A stretch of DNA of 64,000 nt, taken from positions 682,001-746,000 of the forward strand of contig NZ_CP015093.1 in NCBI RefSeq assembly GCF_001975705.1, read 5' to 3'. Under the pieces are notes generated by a model. It ran no database searches. It saw only the letters and a program-made list of their open reading frames with translations, and was not told where the DNA came from. This document shows, in pieces, positions 51,956 to 61,315 of this stretch; the stretch's first letter is position 1, and each line of letters opens with the position of its first letter. Both the position numbers and the translations under genes were made by a program. Source of the stretch: Salipiger abyssi (GTDB taxonomy: Bacteria > Pseudomonadota > Alphaproteobacteria > Rhodobacterales > Rhodobacteraceae).

Positions 51956-52588
51956 TCACGATTTGGCCTCTTCCGCGGCGCCGCGGCTGTCGACGATATC
52001 GTCGATGAGGCCCCATGCCTTGGCATCCTCGGGCGCCATGAAGTTGTCGCGCTCCAGCGCCGCCTCGACATTTTCCAGCGTCTGGCCGGTATGTTTCACG
52101 TAAATTTCATTGAGGCGTCGCTTCAGCTTCAGCGTTTCCTCGGCATGAATCATGATGTCGGTCGCCTGGCCCTGGTAGCCGCCGGAGGGCTGGTGGACCA
52201 TGATGCGGCTGTTGGGCAGCGAGAAGCGCATGCCGGCCTCGCCCGCCGTCAGCAGCAGCGAGCCCATGGAGGCCGCCTGGCCGATCACCAGGGTCGAGAC
52301 CTTGGGCCGGATGTACTGCATGGTGTCGTAGATCGACAGGCCGGAGGTGACGACACCGCCGGGGCTGTTGATATACATCGAGATTTCCTTGGACGGATTC
52401 TCCGCCTCCAGGTGCAGAAGCTGCGCCACGATGAGGCTCGACATGCCGTCATGCACCGGACCCGAGACAAAGATGATCCGCTCCTTCAGCAGGCGCGAAA
52501 AGATGTCATAGGCCCGCTCGCCGCGGCTGGTCTGTTCGACCACCATGGGCACGAGGGTGTTCATGTATGTTTCGTAAGGGTCTTTCAT
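51956..52588 (-). CDS. clpP: ATP-dependent Clp protease proteolytic subunit
   Basis: 210 residues. Catalytic triad Ser107 ([11 protein letters not shown]), His132 (IMVHQPSGG) and Asp181 (ERDNFMAPE). It forms a double heptamer and degrades proteins fed by ClpX or ClpA. The ATG at 52588 begins [16 protein letters not shown], normal for alphaproteobacterial ClpP. Confidence 0.97.
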   Translation of the reverse strand: MKDPYETYMNTLVPMVVEQTSRGERAYDIFSRLLKERIIFVSGPVHDGMSSLIVAQLLHLEAENPSKEISMYINSPGGVVTSGLSIYDTMQYIRPKVSTLVIGQAASMGSLLLTAGEAGMRFSLPNSRIMVHQPSGGYQGQATDIMIHAEETLKLKRRLNEIYVKHTGQTLENVEAALERDNFMAPEDAKAWGLIDDIVDSRGAAEEAKS

Positions 52589-52698
52589 ATCCGCCTGCCT
52601 GCTGTTGTCCTGATTGGCCTATCCCGTCAGTCTTACCGGATTCTTAGTATCCGCCCCGGAGGGCCGCAAGGGCTCGTCGCGGAAATGGCATCGCGCGT

Positions 52699-53616
52699 TC
52701 AGCTTCCGCCCCAGTCCTGAGGGGCGGCGCAGGCGTGATGCGCGCATTCCATTTCCAGCACCACATGGGCGATTCCAAAGCGCGCTTTCATGCGCTCCTT
52801 TACCGCGGCCTTGATCGTGTCGGCCTGCCCCCAGGCGCCTTCGCGCACCACCAGATGCGCCTGAAGCGCCGCGTTGCGCTCGTCGATCTGCCACAGATGC
52901 GCCTTGTGCAGACCGTCCACGCCCTCGATCTGCGCCGCCTCTTCCAGCACCTCGCGCGGGGCGAGCTGCGGTGGGCTGCCGAGCATCAGGATGTGAATCA
53001 CGTCGCCGATCTCGGCAAAGGCCATCCACAGGATGTAGCCGGCGATCAGCAGCGTCACCAGCGGGTCGACCCAGGTCCAGCCGAAGAGCAGAATCAGCGT
53101 GCCCGCGACGATCACCGCGACCGAGCCCAGCGCATCGGAGACATTGTGCAGAAAGGCCGCGCGGATGTTGACGCTGTCCTTCGCCATGCTCCAGGTCAGC
53201 AGCGCGGTGATCAGATCGACCGCCAGCGCCACCGCCGCGATGATCACCACCATCCAGCCGGCCACCGGCGCGGGCGAGAGGAAGCGCAGGATCGCCTCCA
53301 TCACCAGATAGAGCCCGATGACGATCAGCGTGGTGTAATTGACCAGCGCCGCCACCACCTCGGCGCGGGCATAGCCGAAGGGCATGTCGGCGCTGGCCGG
53401 GCGGCGCGCGATGCGGCGCGCCACGGCGGCGATGATCAGCGAGATCGCGTCGGAGAAATTGTGCAGCGCGTCTGCGATCATCGCGAGGCTGCCGGAAAAG
53501 ATGCCGCCCAGCACCTGCGCCACGGTCAGCGCCATATTGACCGCGATGGCGCCGATCAGCCGCGCGTCGCCGGCCTCGGGGTCGACATGGTGATGATGAT
53601 GGTGATCGTGGGGCAT
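52699..53616 (-). CDS. Cation diffusion facilitator (CDF) metal exporter
   Basis: 305 residues with six helices. The His-rich start DHHHHHHVD and the two metal-site motifs in helices 2 and 5 (HNFSD and HNVSD) are Zn-type CDF features. A C-terminal metallochaperone-like domain follows (LWQIDERNAALQAHLVVRE; final ECAHHACA). Proton-driven Zn/Co/Fe efflux across the inner membrane. Close to CzcD/ZitB by pattern; metal not certain. Confidence 0.92.
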   Translation of the reverse strand: MPHDHHHHHHVDPEAGDARLIGAIAVNMALTVAQVLGGIFSGSLAMIADALHNFSDAISLIIAAVARRIARRPASADMPFGYARAEVVAALVNYTTLIVIGLYLVMEAILRFLSPAPVAGWMVVIIAAVALAVDLITALLTWSMAKDSVNIRAAFLHNVSDALGSVAVIVAGTLILLFGWTWVDPLVTLLIAGYILWMAFAEIGDVIHILMLGSPPQLAPREVLEEAAQIEGVDGLHKAHLWQIDERNAALQAHLVVREGAWGQADTIKAAVKERMKARFGIAHVVLEMECAHHACAAPQDWGGS

Positions 53617-53766
53617 GAGCGGAGGCTTTCAGGCGGAGGAGACCGGGCGGGCCGGCACCCTGTCCGGCCCGGGGGCAGAGTGGCCCCCTCCGCGCCGAGG
53701 TGCAAGGCCCGCAGACCAGCGGAATCGACGGGCCGCCGGCTCGATTCTCCATGCCCTCCTCCCCGC

Positions 53767-54381
53767 TCACGGCGTCAGCGGATCGGGTCGCAGGATGCGC
53801 CCGTCGAGCGGGTTGCGACCGTACCAGGGGCGGCGGCCCCAGCTCTGCTCCAGCAACACCTCGAGACGCGGGCGCCAGTCGAAAAGCCCGTCTTTCCCGG
53901 CAGCTGTCCAGTAGAGCGCGCCCTCGTCGCGGCAGGGATCGAGCAGAATGCCGGTCTTTACCGGCTGGCCCGGCACAGTCGCCACGACGGCGCTGTGTTC
54001 GACCGGGGCCAGCGCGCGGGCCGGCGAAATGACGAGCTGCACCTCCAGCGTGCGGAAACGCTCCTGCCGCAGCCGTGCCTCGAACCGTTCCGCCCAGTCG
54101 CGGCAAAGCGCCGGGGTCTTGAAATCGAACGCCACGCCGCGACGCTCCGCCAGCACCGAGAGCTTGCGCCCGTAATCCCGCGCCAGTTCGCGCGGATAGG
54201 CATAGGCGGTCACCGTGAGCTGCCGCGCCTCCTGCTCATCGACGCCGGGGCCGAGCAGCAGCAGCGCGCGGGTGAGGTCCGCCCGCTCCGATGGCGGAGC
54301 GAGCGGCGGCGGTTTCGGCGCGGGCGGTGCGCAGGCGGTCAGCGCCAGCGCGACCCACAGAAGGCAGGAGAGCCGTGACAT
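53767..54381 (-). CDS. Putative lipoprotein of unknown function
   Basis: 204 residues. Signal peptide with lipobox LTAC (Cys17), then a soluble domain with two cysteines (ALCRDWA and DPCRDEG). The ATG at 54381 has GGCAGG upstream; a TTG at 54390 is a weaker option. Ends RILRPDPLTP. I do not recognise the family. It lies between the CDF gene and soxF, on the same strand. Confidence 0.7.
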   Translation of the reverse strand: MSRLSCLLWVALALTACAPPAPKPPPLAPPSERADLTRALLLLGPGVDEQEARQLTVTAYAYPRELARDYGRKLSVLAERRGVAFDFKTPALCRDWAERFEARLRQERFRTLEVQLVISPARALAPVEHSAVVATVPGQPVKTGILLDPCRDEGALYWTAAGKDGLFDWRPRLEVLLEQSWGRRPWYGRNPLDGRILRPDPLTP

Positions 54382-54430
54382 GCGCCGCAACCTGCCACGA
54401 ATCGCGCCAAAAGAGCGTTAACGCGCGCGC

Positions 54431-55692
54431 TCAGCCGAACATGTCGGCGGTGATCCCCTCATACCAGCCGAGACTTTCCTCATAGGTCGCCTTGCGCAGC
54501 GCCGCGTCCTCGCCGGTCTGGCTGACAAAGCTAGACACGCTGGCGATCTTCTCCTCTGTGGGCTCATAGGCGGCGCCCACTTTCACCCCGTCCTCCGGCG
54601 CGATGAGCGACCAGCAGGTGTTGGAGTATTTCGCCGGGAACACCCGCGATCCGGTCAGCGCGCCACGGATCGCCATCGCCGCCACCTTGGCCTGGGAATT
54701 GGCGGAAAAGCCGGATTTCGGCATATCCCCCTGCGCCGTGGCATCGCCCAGGATATGGATATCGGGATCGAGACGGCTGACCATGGAATGGCCGTCCACC
54801 GGCGCCCAGTTGCCCTCGGTCAGAGCGGCAGCGTCGCAGATATGGCCGGCCTTCTGCGCCGGGATCACATTGACCACATCGGCTTTCACCAGCTCGCCGT
54901 CGATATCGACCTCCATACTGTCCGGATCGACGCGCACATTGCCGCCGCCGAAATCCGGCCCCAGCCGCTCGATCATGCCGGTGTAGTGCCGCTGCCATCC
55001 CTCCTCGAAAAGCGCCTGCTTGGAAAAGCCGGGCTTGGGATCGGCGATGAGGATCTTGGCGGTGGGATTGGTCTGGCTGAGCACATGCGCCACCATCGAG
55101 ATCCGCTCATAAGGCCCCGGCGGGCAGCGATAGGGGTTGGGCGGGGCCACCATCACATAGGTGCCGCCCTCGGGCATCGCCTCGATCTGCGCCTTGAGGA
55201 GCGCGGTCTGGGTGCCGGCCTTGTAGGCATGCGGCATGACATCCTGCGCGCTCAGATCCCAGCCGGGCACCGCGCCTTCCACAAAGTCGATGCCGGGGCT
55301 CAGCACCAGCTTGTCGTAGGGCAGGCTCGCGCCGCCGGCGAGGCGCACGGTCTTGGCGTCGCGGTCGATACCGGTGGCCCAATCATGCACGACATTGATG
55401 CCGTAATCCGAGGCCAGCGTGGCGTAGCTGTGCGCGATGCTGTCGAGGGTGCGGAAGCCGCCGATATAGAGGTTGGAGAAAAAGCAGGTGTAGTAGCTGC
55501 GCGTCGGCTCGACGAGGGTGACGTCGATTGCGCCGTCGCTGTCCTTGGCGAGATAGCGCGCGGCGGTGGCGCCCCCGCGCCGCCGCCCACCACCACGACG
55601 CGCGGCTTGCCCTGCGCGTGGAGCATCGGCGCCGAGAGCGTTGCCGCCGCTGCCGCGCCTGTGCCGATAAAGGCCCGTCTGTTCCATCTCAT
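54431..55692 (-). pseudogene. soxF: Sulfide-dehydrogenase-type flavoprotein SoxF, interrupted by a one-base frameshift
   Basis: The minus-strand N-terminus reads MRWNRRAFIGTGAAAA (a Tat signal with RRAFIG), then GKPRVVVVGGGAG. At this point the frame breaks: the run at 55572-55576 has five C (G on the coding strand) where six are needed to read GGATAARYLAKDSDG. After this the frame continues without stops to ADMFG at 54431, with the FCSD redox-cysteine motifs YYTCFFSN and NPYRCPPGPYER and FAD segments. With one base restored it would code for about 420 residues, normal for SoxF/FccB. It would oxidise sulfide or aid Sox electron flow in the periplasm. The start at 55692 is set by GGGAGGA six bases before. 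The lesion may be real, phase-variable or a sequencing error in a homopolymer. Confidence 0.85.
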
Positions 55693-55855
55693 GTCCATTC
55701 CTCCCTAAGCTGGACAGGTTGCGAAACACGCGCATCCCGCCGCAGCGGTGCCGCCTTGGGTGGCGTCCGGTCTGGCGGGGAATGCGATTTCTTTGGAAAA
55801 CAGGTGCATGGGCGGCACGGAGCCTTGGGCGCGGAACAAGGCGAAGCCGCCTCTC

Positions 55856-55948
55856 ACACATCGCAAGCGATGTGTTGCCGGCAGGCGTTTGCAAGCAAAC
55901 GCCGAGAGGCGCGCCATCGTCGTGCAGGAGGCATGCGTCAGGCATGCC
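55856..55948. repeat. Cluster of short near-perfect palindromes between soxE and soxF
   Basis: ACACATCGC-AA-GCGATGTGT (55856-55875), GGCGTTTGC-AA-GCAAACGCC (55884-55903) and GGCATGC-GTCAG-GCATGCC (55930-55948) follow one another, each with a tiny loop. They occupy the non-coding gap 55699-55980. An open frame on the minus strand here is explained by these repeats. Confidence 0.7.
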
Positions 55949-55981
55949 CCGTCCCGGCGGGCCGGCAATGGCGCGGCTTAT

Positions 55982-56005
55982 CGTAGGGTGGGCAATTTGC
56001 CCACC
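55982..56005. repeat. Dispersed GGTGGGCAA palindrome, copy 4
   Basis: CGTAGGGTGGGCAA and TTTGCCCACC form the same unit as at 2989-3011 and 3169-3193. Confidence 0.75.
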
Positions 56006-56016
56006 GTTCTGGCACC

Positions 56017-56151
56017 CTAAAGACGAAACGCCGGCGCCTTGGGGATGGCGCCGGGGGCGCGTTCCTCGGCATGGCCCTGCGGCAGCAGGCCGAAGGCGGC
56101 AGCGAGGGCGATCAGCCCGGCGAGCCAGAGAATTCTCGAACGAAAACTCAT
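56017..56151 (-). CDS. Very small predicted secreted or membrane peptide in the sox cluster
   Basis: 44 codons from ATG at 56151 to TAG: MSFRSRILWLAGLIALAAAF, then GLLPQGHAEERAPGAIPKAPAFRL. The first 30 residues look like a signal peptide or one membrane helix; the rest is a short polar tail. GGAG lies 11 bp upstream. It sits between soxE and the broken soxF on the same strand. Not recognised. It could be the remnant of a larger gene or a small membrane protein. Confidence 0.4.
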   Translation of the reverse strand: MSFRSRILWLAGLIALAAAFGLLPQGHAEERAPGAIPKAPAFRL

Positions 56152-56306
56152 CACGAAATGCTCCGATACGGCACCGCGCGGCAGGCGGCGAAAAATCAGG
56201 TCTGGCCCGGGCCCATAAAACCGGCCCGCGCCGGGAGCGCATGGCCCCCGTGCAATCCTGTGCCTGTCTCGTCATACGAAGCAATTGCGGAATTCCTGAC
56301 CTCCCC

Positions 56307-57017
56307 TCAGTCGAGTTTTTCAAAATACGCCGCCAGCGCCGCGATCTCCGCATCGGAGAGGCGTCCGGCCATCATCTGCATGACCGGGTGCGGACGGAGC
56401 TTGCGCTTGTAGGCGTGCATGGCCACGACAAAATCCTCAACCGGCCAGCGGGTGATCGAGGGGATGCCCGCGTCGGAGCCGTCCTGCCGGTGGCAGGTGA
56501 GGCATTCGGAGGCGAGATATTCGCCGTAATCCGCGTCCCCGACGATGGCCAGAATCTCGGGCGGCAGATCGACCTCGCGCGGCAGCGCGGTGGGGGCGGC
56601 TTCGGGAATGTCGCGCGGGCTGGCGGTGAAGTCGCGCAGATAGGCCAGTACGTCGTGGCGGTCCTGCGCGTCCTTGAGGCCGCGAAAGGACATCCGCGTG
56701 CCCGAAACCAGTGCCCGGGGGTTTTCGAGATAGGCGTCGAGCCGGGCGTAATCCCAGACCAGGCCATCGGCAAAGGCGCGGCTCATGCCCTTGGAATAGG
56801 GAAACGCCTCAAGCGCACCGGCGCGGCGTCCGAAGATCTCGTTAAGATGAGGCCCGATGCGATGTCTCGCACCGGGCCCGATCTCGTGGCATCCCCTGCA
56901 TTGGCCGAAGATCTCCGCGCCGCGCGCGGCATCCCCGAGGCGCTCCGCCTCTTCTTCGGCAGGCGCCGCCCCTGGCGGGGCGAGCGCGAGGCACACTGCG
57001 AGACACCAGCGTTTCAT
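56307..57017 (-). CDS. soxE: Diheme c-type cytochrome SoxE
   Basis: 236 residues. Signal peptide (WCLAVCLALAPPGAAPA), then two cytochrome c domains with heme sites CRGCH (40-44) and CLTCH (172-176). Axial Met candidates lie in SGTRMSF and PVMQMMAGR. The first domain is like the SoxD C-terminal domain. SoxE is an accessory periplasmic electron carrier, usually paired with SoxF. ATG at 57017 is 4 bp after the soxD stop. Confidence 0.88.
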   Translation of the reverse strand: MKRWCLAVCLALAPPGAAPAEEEAERLGDAARGAEIFGQCRGCHEIGPGARHRIGPHLNEIFGRRAGALEAFPYSKGMSRAFADGLVWDYARLDAYLENPRALVSGTRMSFRGLKDAQDRHDVLAYLRDFTASPRDIPEAAPTALPREVDLPPEILAIVGDADYGEYLASECLTCHRQDGSDAGIPSITRWPVEDFVVAMHAYKRKLRPHPVMQMMAGRLSDAEIAALAAYFEKLD

Positions 57018-57021
57018 GGCA

Positions 57022-58227
57022 TCACTGGAAGCTCCGGAGATATTCCACCACCGCGTCGATATCCTCGGGCTTCTTGAGCCCGGCAAAGGCCATCTTGGTG
57101 CCTTTCACATAGCCGCGCGGATCGGCGAGATAGGCGTGCAGCGTTTCGTTATCCCAGGTGCCGCCGTGCTCGGCCATGGATCTGGAATATTTGAAATCCT
57201 CCACCGCAGCGACCGGACGGCCCACGACGCCGTTGAGCACCGGACCGGTGCGGTTCTTGGCACCGTCGCCGACCTGGTGGCAGGCCTTGCACTTGCGGAA
57301 GACCTTTTCGCCCTCGGCGGCCAGCGCCTCGTCGATGGGCGCGGCGGCGGCCATCTCTTCGGCGGGGGCCTCCTCGGCCGCGGGCGCAGCCTCCTCGGCC
57401 ACGGCGGCAACCTCGGTCGCGGTCTCCTCAGCCGGCGCGGCGGCCTCTTCGCTGCCCTCCGCGCCGCCCTCGTCCGGGGTCACGTCGAGCACGGTTGCCC
57501 GCATGGTGATCTCGACGCTCTCCTTGCAGTTCTCCATGCAGGGCTCGCTGCGCCATTGCGTGTATTCAGTCTCGGCCCGGTCATCGACGATGAAGCCATC
57601 GGCATTGGGCATCTCGAACTCGGCGAAATTCTCGTTCGACAGCTCGAAATCGTCATCCACCAGATCGTTGGAGTAGAGAATATAGGCCGTGATCGCATAG
57701 ACCTCGTCCGGTGTCAGCGTCTGCGCGGCGCCGAACGGCATCGAGCGGTGCACGTAATCCCAGACGGTCGAGAGATAGGGCCAGTAGGAGCCCACGGTCT
57801 TCAGCGGATCGTCATGATCGAGCGTGCCGTCGCCGCCCGCGAGCTTCGGCCAGTTGCCGACGCCCTCGGCAAAGGAGCCGTGGCAGGAGGCGCAGTTTTC
57901 CTCGAACACACTCTCGCCGGTCCAGACATCGCCCGAGCCTTCGGGAAGGCCGGTGCCGTCGGGGCTGACATCCACGTTCCAGGCGGCGACCTCTTCGGGC
58001 AGCGCCGCGCGGCCGAGGCCGAACTTGCCGTCGGCATCGGCGGTGGCGGCCTCGGCGACGCCCACCAGCAGGCCGGAGGAGGCCGGCTCGGGCGCCGGAA
58101 GCGCGGCCATGGTGGGCGGGTTCTCGGGGAACCCGGCAATATTGCGGTCGGCGAAATTCACCGACGCGGTCAGCAGCAGCGCGATGCCGACCGCCGTCCC
58201 GGCGTAGAGATTAAGAGACTTCGACAT
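57022..58227 (-). CDS. soxD: Sulfane dehydrogenase cytochrome subunit SoxD
   Basis: 401 residues, diheme cytochrome c partner of SoxC. Heme sites are CASCH (112-116) and CKACH (313-317). The two domains are joined by an unusual Ala/Glu-rich linker at about 251-298 (EEAAAPAEETATEVAAV and similar). SoxD passes the six electrons from sulfane oxidation on SoxY to other cytochromes. An N-terminal hydrophobic stretch serves as signal or anchor. Overlaps soxC by 17 bp. Confidence 0.94.
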   Translation of the reverse strand: MSKSLNLYAGTAVGIALLLTASVNFADRNIAGFPENPPTMAALPAPEPASSGLLVGVAEAATADADGKFGLGRAALPEEVAAWNVDVSPDGTGLPEGSGDVWTGESVFEENCASCHGSFAEGVGNWPKLAGGDGTLDHDDPLKTVGSYWPYLSTVWDYVHRSMPFGAAQTLTPDEVYAITAYILYSNDLVDDDFELSNENFAEFEMPNADGFIVDDRAETEYTQWRSEPCMENCKESVEITMRATVLDVTPDEGGAEGSEEAAAPAEETATEVAAVAEEAAPAAEEAPAEEMAAAAPIDEALAAEGEKVFRKCKACHQVGDGAKNRTGPVLNGVVGRPVAAVEDFKYSRSMAEHGGTWDNETLHAYLADPRGYVKGTKMAFAGLKKPEDIDAVVEYLRSFQ

Positions 58228-59488
58228 TTTCGGCCTCCCCGTTCGGTTTGACCCACCAGGTCTGGATGCAGTTGTTGTGATAGATCGAGTTCAGCCCCCG
58301 GACCTCGCGCAGCTGCGCCTTGGTCGGCTGGACATAGCCCGTCTCGTCCATGGCGCGCGATTGCAGGAACATCTCCTCGCCGTTCCACTCGGTGTCGAGA
58401 TAGAAGCGCACCAGCGCCTTGTTGCCGGCATCGGCGGCGAGCCGCGCGGTTTCCCAGGTCTTGCCGCCATCCTTGGAGACATCGACGCGGGTGATGCGGC
58501 CATGCCCCGTCCAGGCCATGCCGGTGATCACCAGCGGGCCATGGCCATGGGTGATCGGCATCTGCGGGCTGGGCGAGGTCACCACGGATTTCGCATCCAT
58601 GACCCAGGTCCATTTGCGCGAGGTGCCGTCGGCCAGCGTATCGGTATATTTGGAGGTCTCTTCGCGGCTCTCGATGGGGCCGTCGGTGATCTCCATCCGG
58701 CGGATCCACTTGACCCACATATTGCCTTCCCAGCCGGGAACGACCAGACGCGCCGGATAGCCGTGCTCCTTGCGCAGCGCCTCGCCATTGGCCTTGATCG
58801 CCACGAGGCAGTCGTCGAGCGCCTTTTCCAGCGGGATCGAGCGCCCGTTCGACGAAGCATCCGCCCCCTCGACATAAAGCCACTTGCCTTCGACCTCGCC
58901 GTTCCAGCCCGCTTCGTTCAGCAGCGTGCGGACCGGGATGCCGGAATATTCCATGTTGTGGATCATGCCATGGGTGAACTGCGCGCCATTGAGCTGCGCG
59001 CCGGCCCATTCCATGCCGGTATTGGCGGCGCATTCGCAGAAATAGACGTGGTTCTCGCGCGGGAAGCGCTCCAGATCCTCGTAGGAGAAGACCATCGGCG
59101 TATCGACCAGCCCGTTGATCATCAGGCGGTAGTCTTCCTTCTTCAGCTCGATCGCGCCCGAATGGTGCCGCTCGAAGGCGCAGCCGGTGGGGGTGATCGT
59201 GCCGTCGAGCGCGTGGATCGGGGTGAAGTTGATCGACGAGATGGTGTCGGCGGTGAGCCATTCCACATTGCGGCGGATCACGTCGTCTTCGTATTTGATC
59301 GGCAGACCATAAGGCGTGGCATCGACGCCGTCGCCAAAGCTGCTGGCCCATTCCTGCACCTCGGTGATCAGCGGATCGGGCTCCGCCGCGCGGGCCACGG
59401 TCGCGGCCACGGTGCCGGCGCCAACCGCCGCGGCGCCCGTCAGGAACTGACGGCGCGAGGCGGACATGCCTTTCTTTTCAGTCGTCAT
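58211..59488 (-). CDS. soxC: Sulfane dehydrogenase molybdoprotein SoxC
   Basis: 425 residues of the sulfite-oxidase family. Tat signal (SRRQFLTGAAAVGAG). The molybdenum-ligand cysteine lies in VYFCECAANTGMEW (Cys151/Cys153; the second fits the ECAxN pattern). GWEGNMWVKWIRR and the dimerisation domain follow. It oxidises sulfane sulfur bound to SoxY. Precedes soxD with a short overlap. Confidence 0.95.
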   Translation of the reverse strand: MTTEKKGMSASRRQFLTGAAAVGAGTVAATVARAAEPDPLITEVQEWASSFGDGVDATPYGLPIKYEDDVIRRNVEWLTADTISSINFTPIHALDGTITPTGCAFERHHSGAIELKKEDYRLMINGLVDTPMVFSYEDLERFPRENHVYFCECAANTGMEWAGAQLNGAQFTHGMIHNMEYSGIPVRTLLNEAGWNGEVEGKWLYVEGADASSNGRSIPLEKALDDCLVAIKANGEALRKEHGYPARLVVPGWEGNMWVKWIRRMEITDGPIESREETSKYTDTLADGTSRKWTWVMDAKSVVTSPSPQMPITHGHGPLVITGMAWTGHGRITRVDVSKDGGKTWETARLAADAGNKALVRFYLDTEWNGEEMFLQSRAMDETGYVQPTKAQLREVRGLNSIYHNNCIQTWWVKPNGEAENVEVS

Positions 59489-59517
59489 GGTTTGTCTCCT
59501 CTCGATGCGCAGCGGGC

Positions 59518-61215
59518 TCAGGCGCCCACCACCTCGACACTCGTGTTGGGCGCCACGGTGACGGTGCCCATCTTCTTGATGTGGCTTTCCACCACATCCC
59601 AGATCTGCGGGCCCTCGGTGCCCTCGTTCACAGAGGCCCAGCCGGCCACCACATAGGATTTCGCCGGGTCGATGGCCTCGCCGGTCTTGAGCAGCGTCAT
59701 GTCCGAGATGCGCTCGCCCTGCGGTTTGGTGATGTCGATCCGGTAGCCCATGCCGCCGATGCGGACCATGTCCCCGCCCTGCTGGTAATAGGGATCGGGG
59801 TTGAAGATATTGTCGGCCACATCCTCCAGGATCACCTTGATGAATTCGCCGGTCATCTCGGAGCGGTAGGCCTCGCCATAGCTCATCGAGGTGACGTTCC
59901 AGATATCCTCGCGGGTGATCGGATCGCCGGGCAGCAGCGACGGCCCCCAGCGCACGCCGGGCGACATGGCGATATCGGCCTCGCGCTCGGAGATGAGCGC
60001 ATCGCAGATCAGATCGTCCCAGGAGCCGTTGAAATTGCCCCGGCGGTAGAGCAGATCGTCGGTCTGGCCGATCACCTCTTCCAGCTCGGCTTTGAACGGC
60101 GCGCGCTGCTCGTCGATGAGCGCGGCCATGTCGGGATCGGGCGCGATCACGTCCGAGAAGATCGGGATCAGCTTGTGACGGAAGCCCATCATGCGACCGT
60201 CGCGCACATCCAGATCGACGCGGCTGACGAACTTGCCGTTCGATCCGCTGGCGATGAGGATCGTCTCGCCCACCAGCACCGGCTCGGGCAGCGCATCGTG
60301 GGTGTGGCCGGTCAGGATCACGTCGATGCCGGTGACGACGCTGGCCATCTTCTTGTCGACGTCAAAGCCGTTATGGCTCAGGCAGACCACCAGCTCGGCG
60401 CCCATGCCGCGCACCTCGTCCACCATCTCCTGCATATGCTCGTCGCGGATGCCGAAGCTGTATTCCGGGAACATCCAGCGCGGGTTGGCGATGGGCATAT
60501 AGGGGAAGGCCTGACCGATGACGGCGATCTTCACCCCGCCCCGCTCGAAGAACTGGTACGGCTTGAAAAGCTCGGCAGGCTCGTCCCACTCGGCATCGAA
60601 GATGTTCTGCCCGAGCGCGGCAAAGGGCAGCCCCTCGACCAGCTCGTTCACCCGGTCCGAGCCCAGCGTGAACTCCCAGTGGAAGGTCATCGCGTCGGGC
60701 TTCAGCGCGTTCATGACATTGACCATGTCCTGCCCTTCGGTCTTGAAGCAGGTCATCGAGCCGTGCCAGGTGTCGCCGCCGTCGAGCAGGATCGCATCGG
60801 GGCGGTCGGCGCGGATGGCGTTGACCACGGTGGCCACGCGGTCCATGCCGCCGACCTTGCCATAGCCCTTCGCCAGCGAGGAAAAATCGTTGTAGGTCAG
60901 CGCATAGGCCGAGGGCGACCCATCGTCGATGCCATAGAGCTTGCGGAAGTCGGCGCCGGTCACATGCGGCACCTCCCCCTTGTTTTCGCCGACCCCGATA
61001 TTCACCTCCGGCTCGCGGAAATAGATCGGTTTGAGCTGCGCATGGATGTCGGTCACATGGATCAGCGAGACATTGCCGAACGTGTCGAACTGCAACAGCT
61101 GGTCCTGCGTCAGGCTCTGCTGCGCGGCGAGCCGCGCCCAGTTGCCGAACCCGCTGGCGCCCACAAGGGCCGAGGCCGCCATGGACACCTGAAGAAAATC
61201 GCGTCTGGAGATCAT
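59518..61215 (-). CDS. soxB: Thiosulfohydrolase SoxB
   Basis: 565 residues, dimanganese 5'-nucleotidase-like enzyme that hydrolyses sulfate from SoxY-bound thiosulfate. Metal motifs in order: HVTDIHAQLKP, DGGDTWHGS, LSHNGFDVD, GHTHDALP. A Tat signal starts SRRDFLQVSMAASAL from the ATG at 61215; the upstream in-frame codons are not needed. SoxB is followed by soxC after 29 bp. Confidence 0.96.
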   Translation of the reverse strand: MISRRDFLQVSMAASALVGASGFGNWARLAAQQSLTQDQLLQFDTFGNVSLIHVTDIHAQLKPIYFREPEVNIGVGENKGEVPHVTGADFRKLYGIDDGSPSAYALTYNDFSSLAKGYGKVGGMDRVATVVNAIRADRPDAILLDGGDTWHGSMTCFKTEGQDMVNVMNALKPDAMTFHWEFTLGSDRVNELVEGLPFAALGQNIFDAEWDEPAELFKPYQFFERGGVKIAVIGQAFPYMPIANPRWMFPEYSFGIRDEHMQEMVDEVRGMGAELVVCLSHNGFDVDKKMASVVTGIDVILTGHTHDALPEPVLVGETILIASGSNGKFVSRVDLDVRDGRMMGFRHKLIPIFSDVIAPDPDMAALIDEQRAPFKAELEEVIGQTDDLLYRRGNFNGSWDDLICDALISEREADIAMSPGVRWGPSLLPGDPITREDIWNVTSMSYGEAYRSEMTGEFIKVILEDVADNIFNPDPYYQQGGDMVRIGGMGYRIDITKPQGERISDMTLLKTGEAIDPAKSYVVAGWASVNEGTEGPQIWDVVESHIKKMGTVTVAPNTSVEVVGA

Positions 61216-61245
61216 GGGAGGGATCTTTCTCTGACTATCTCTAAA

Positions 61246-61307
61246 CACACATGCGCATGTGTGAATGGGTTAGATCGGGAAGACCCCGCGCGTAAAAACG
61301 CACGGGG
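61246..61307. other. Palindrome and hairpin between soxA and soxB
   Basis: CACACATGCGCATGTGTG (61246-61263) is a perfect 18 bp palindrome. CCCCGCGCG (61284-61292) pairs with CGCACGGGG (61299-61307, one mismatch) around TAAAAA. Read in the operon direction, the latter comes right after the soxA stop. It may stabilise or partially terminate the mRNA, giving different SoxA and SoxB levels. Confidence 0.55.
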
Positions 61308-61315
61308 CAAAAGGC

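Noticed and set aside
55705..55968. 87-codon minus-strand frame between soxE and soxF
   Set aside because: Built almost wholly from short palindromes; composition and repeats explain the open frame, no signal peptide or ribosome site.
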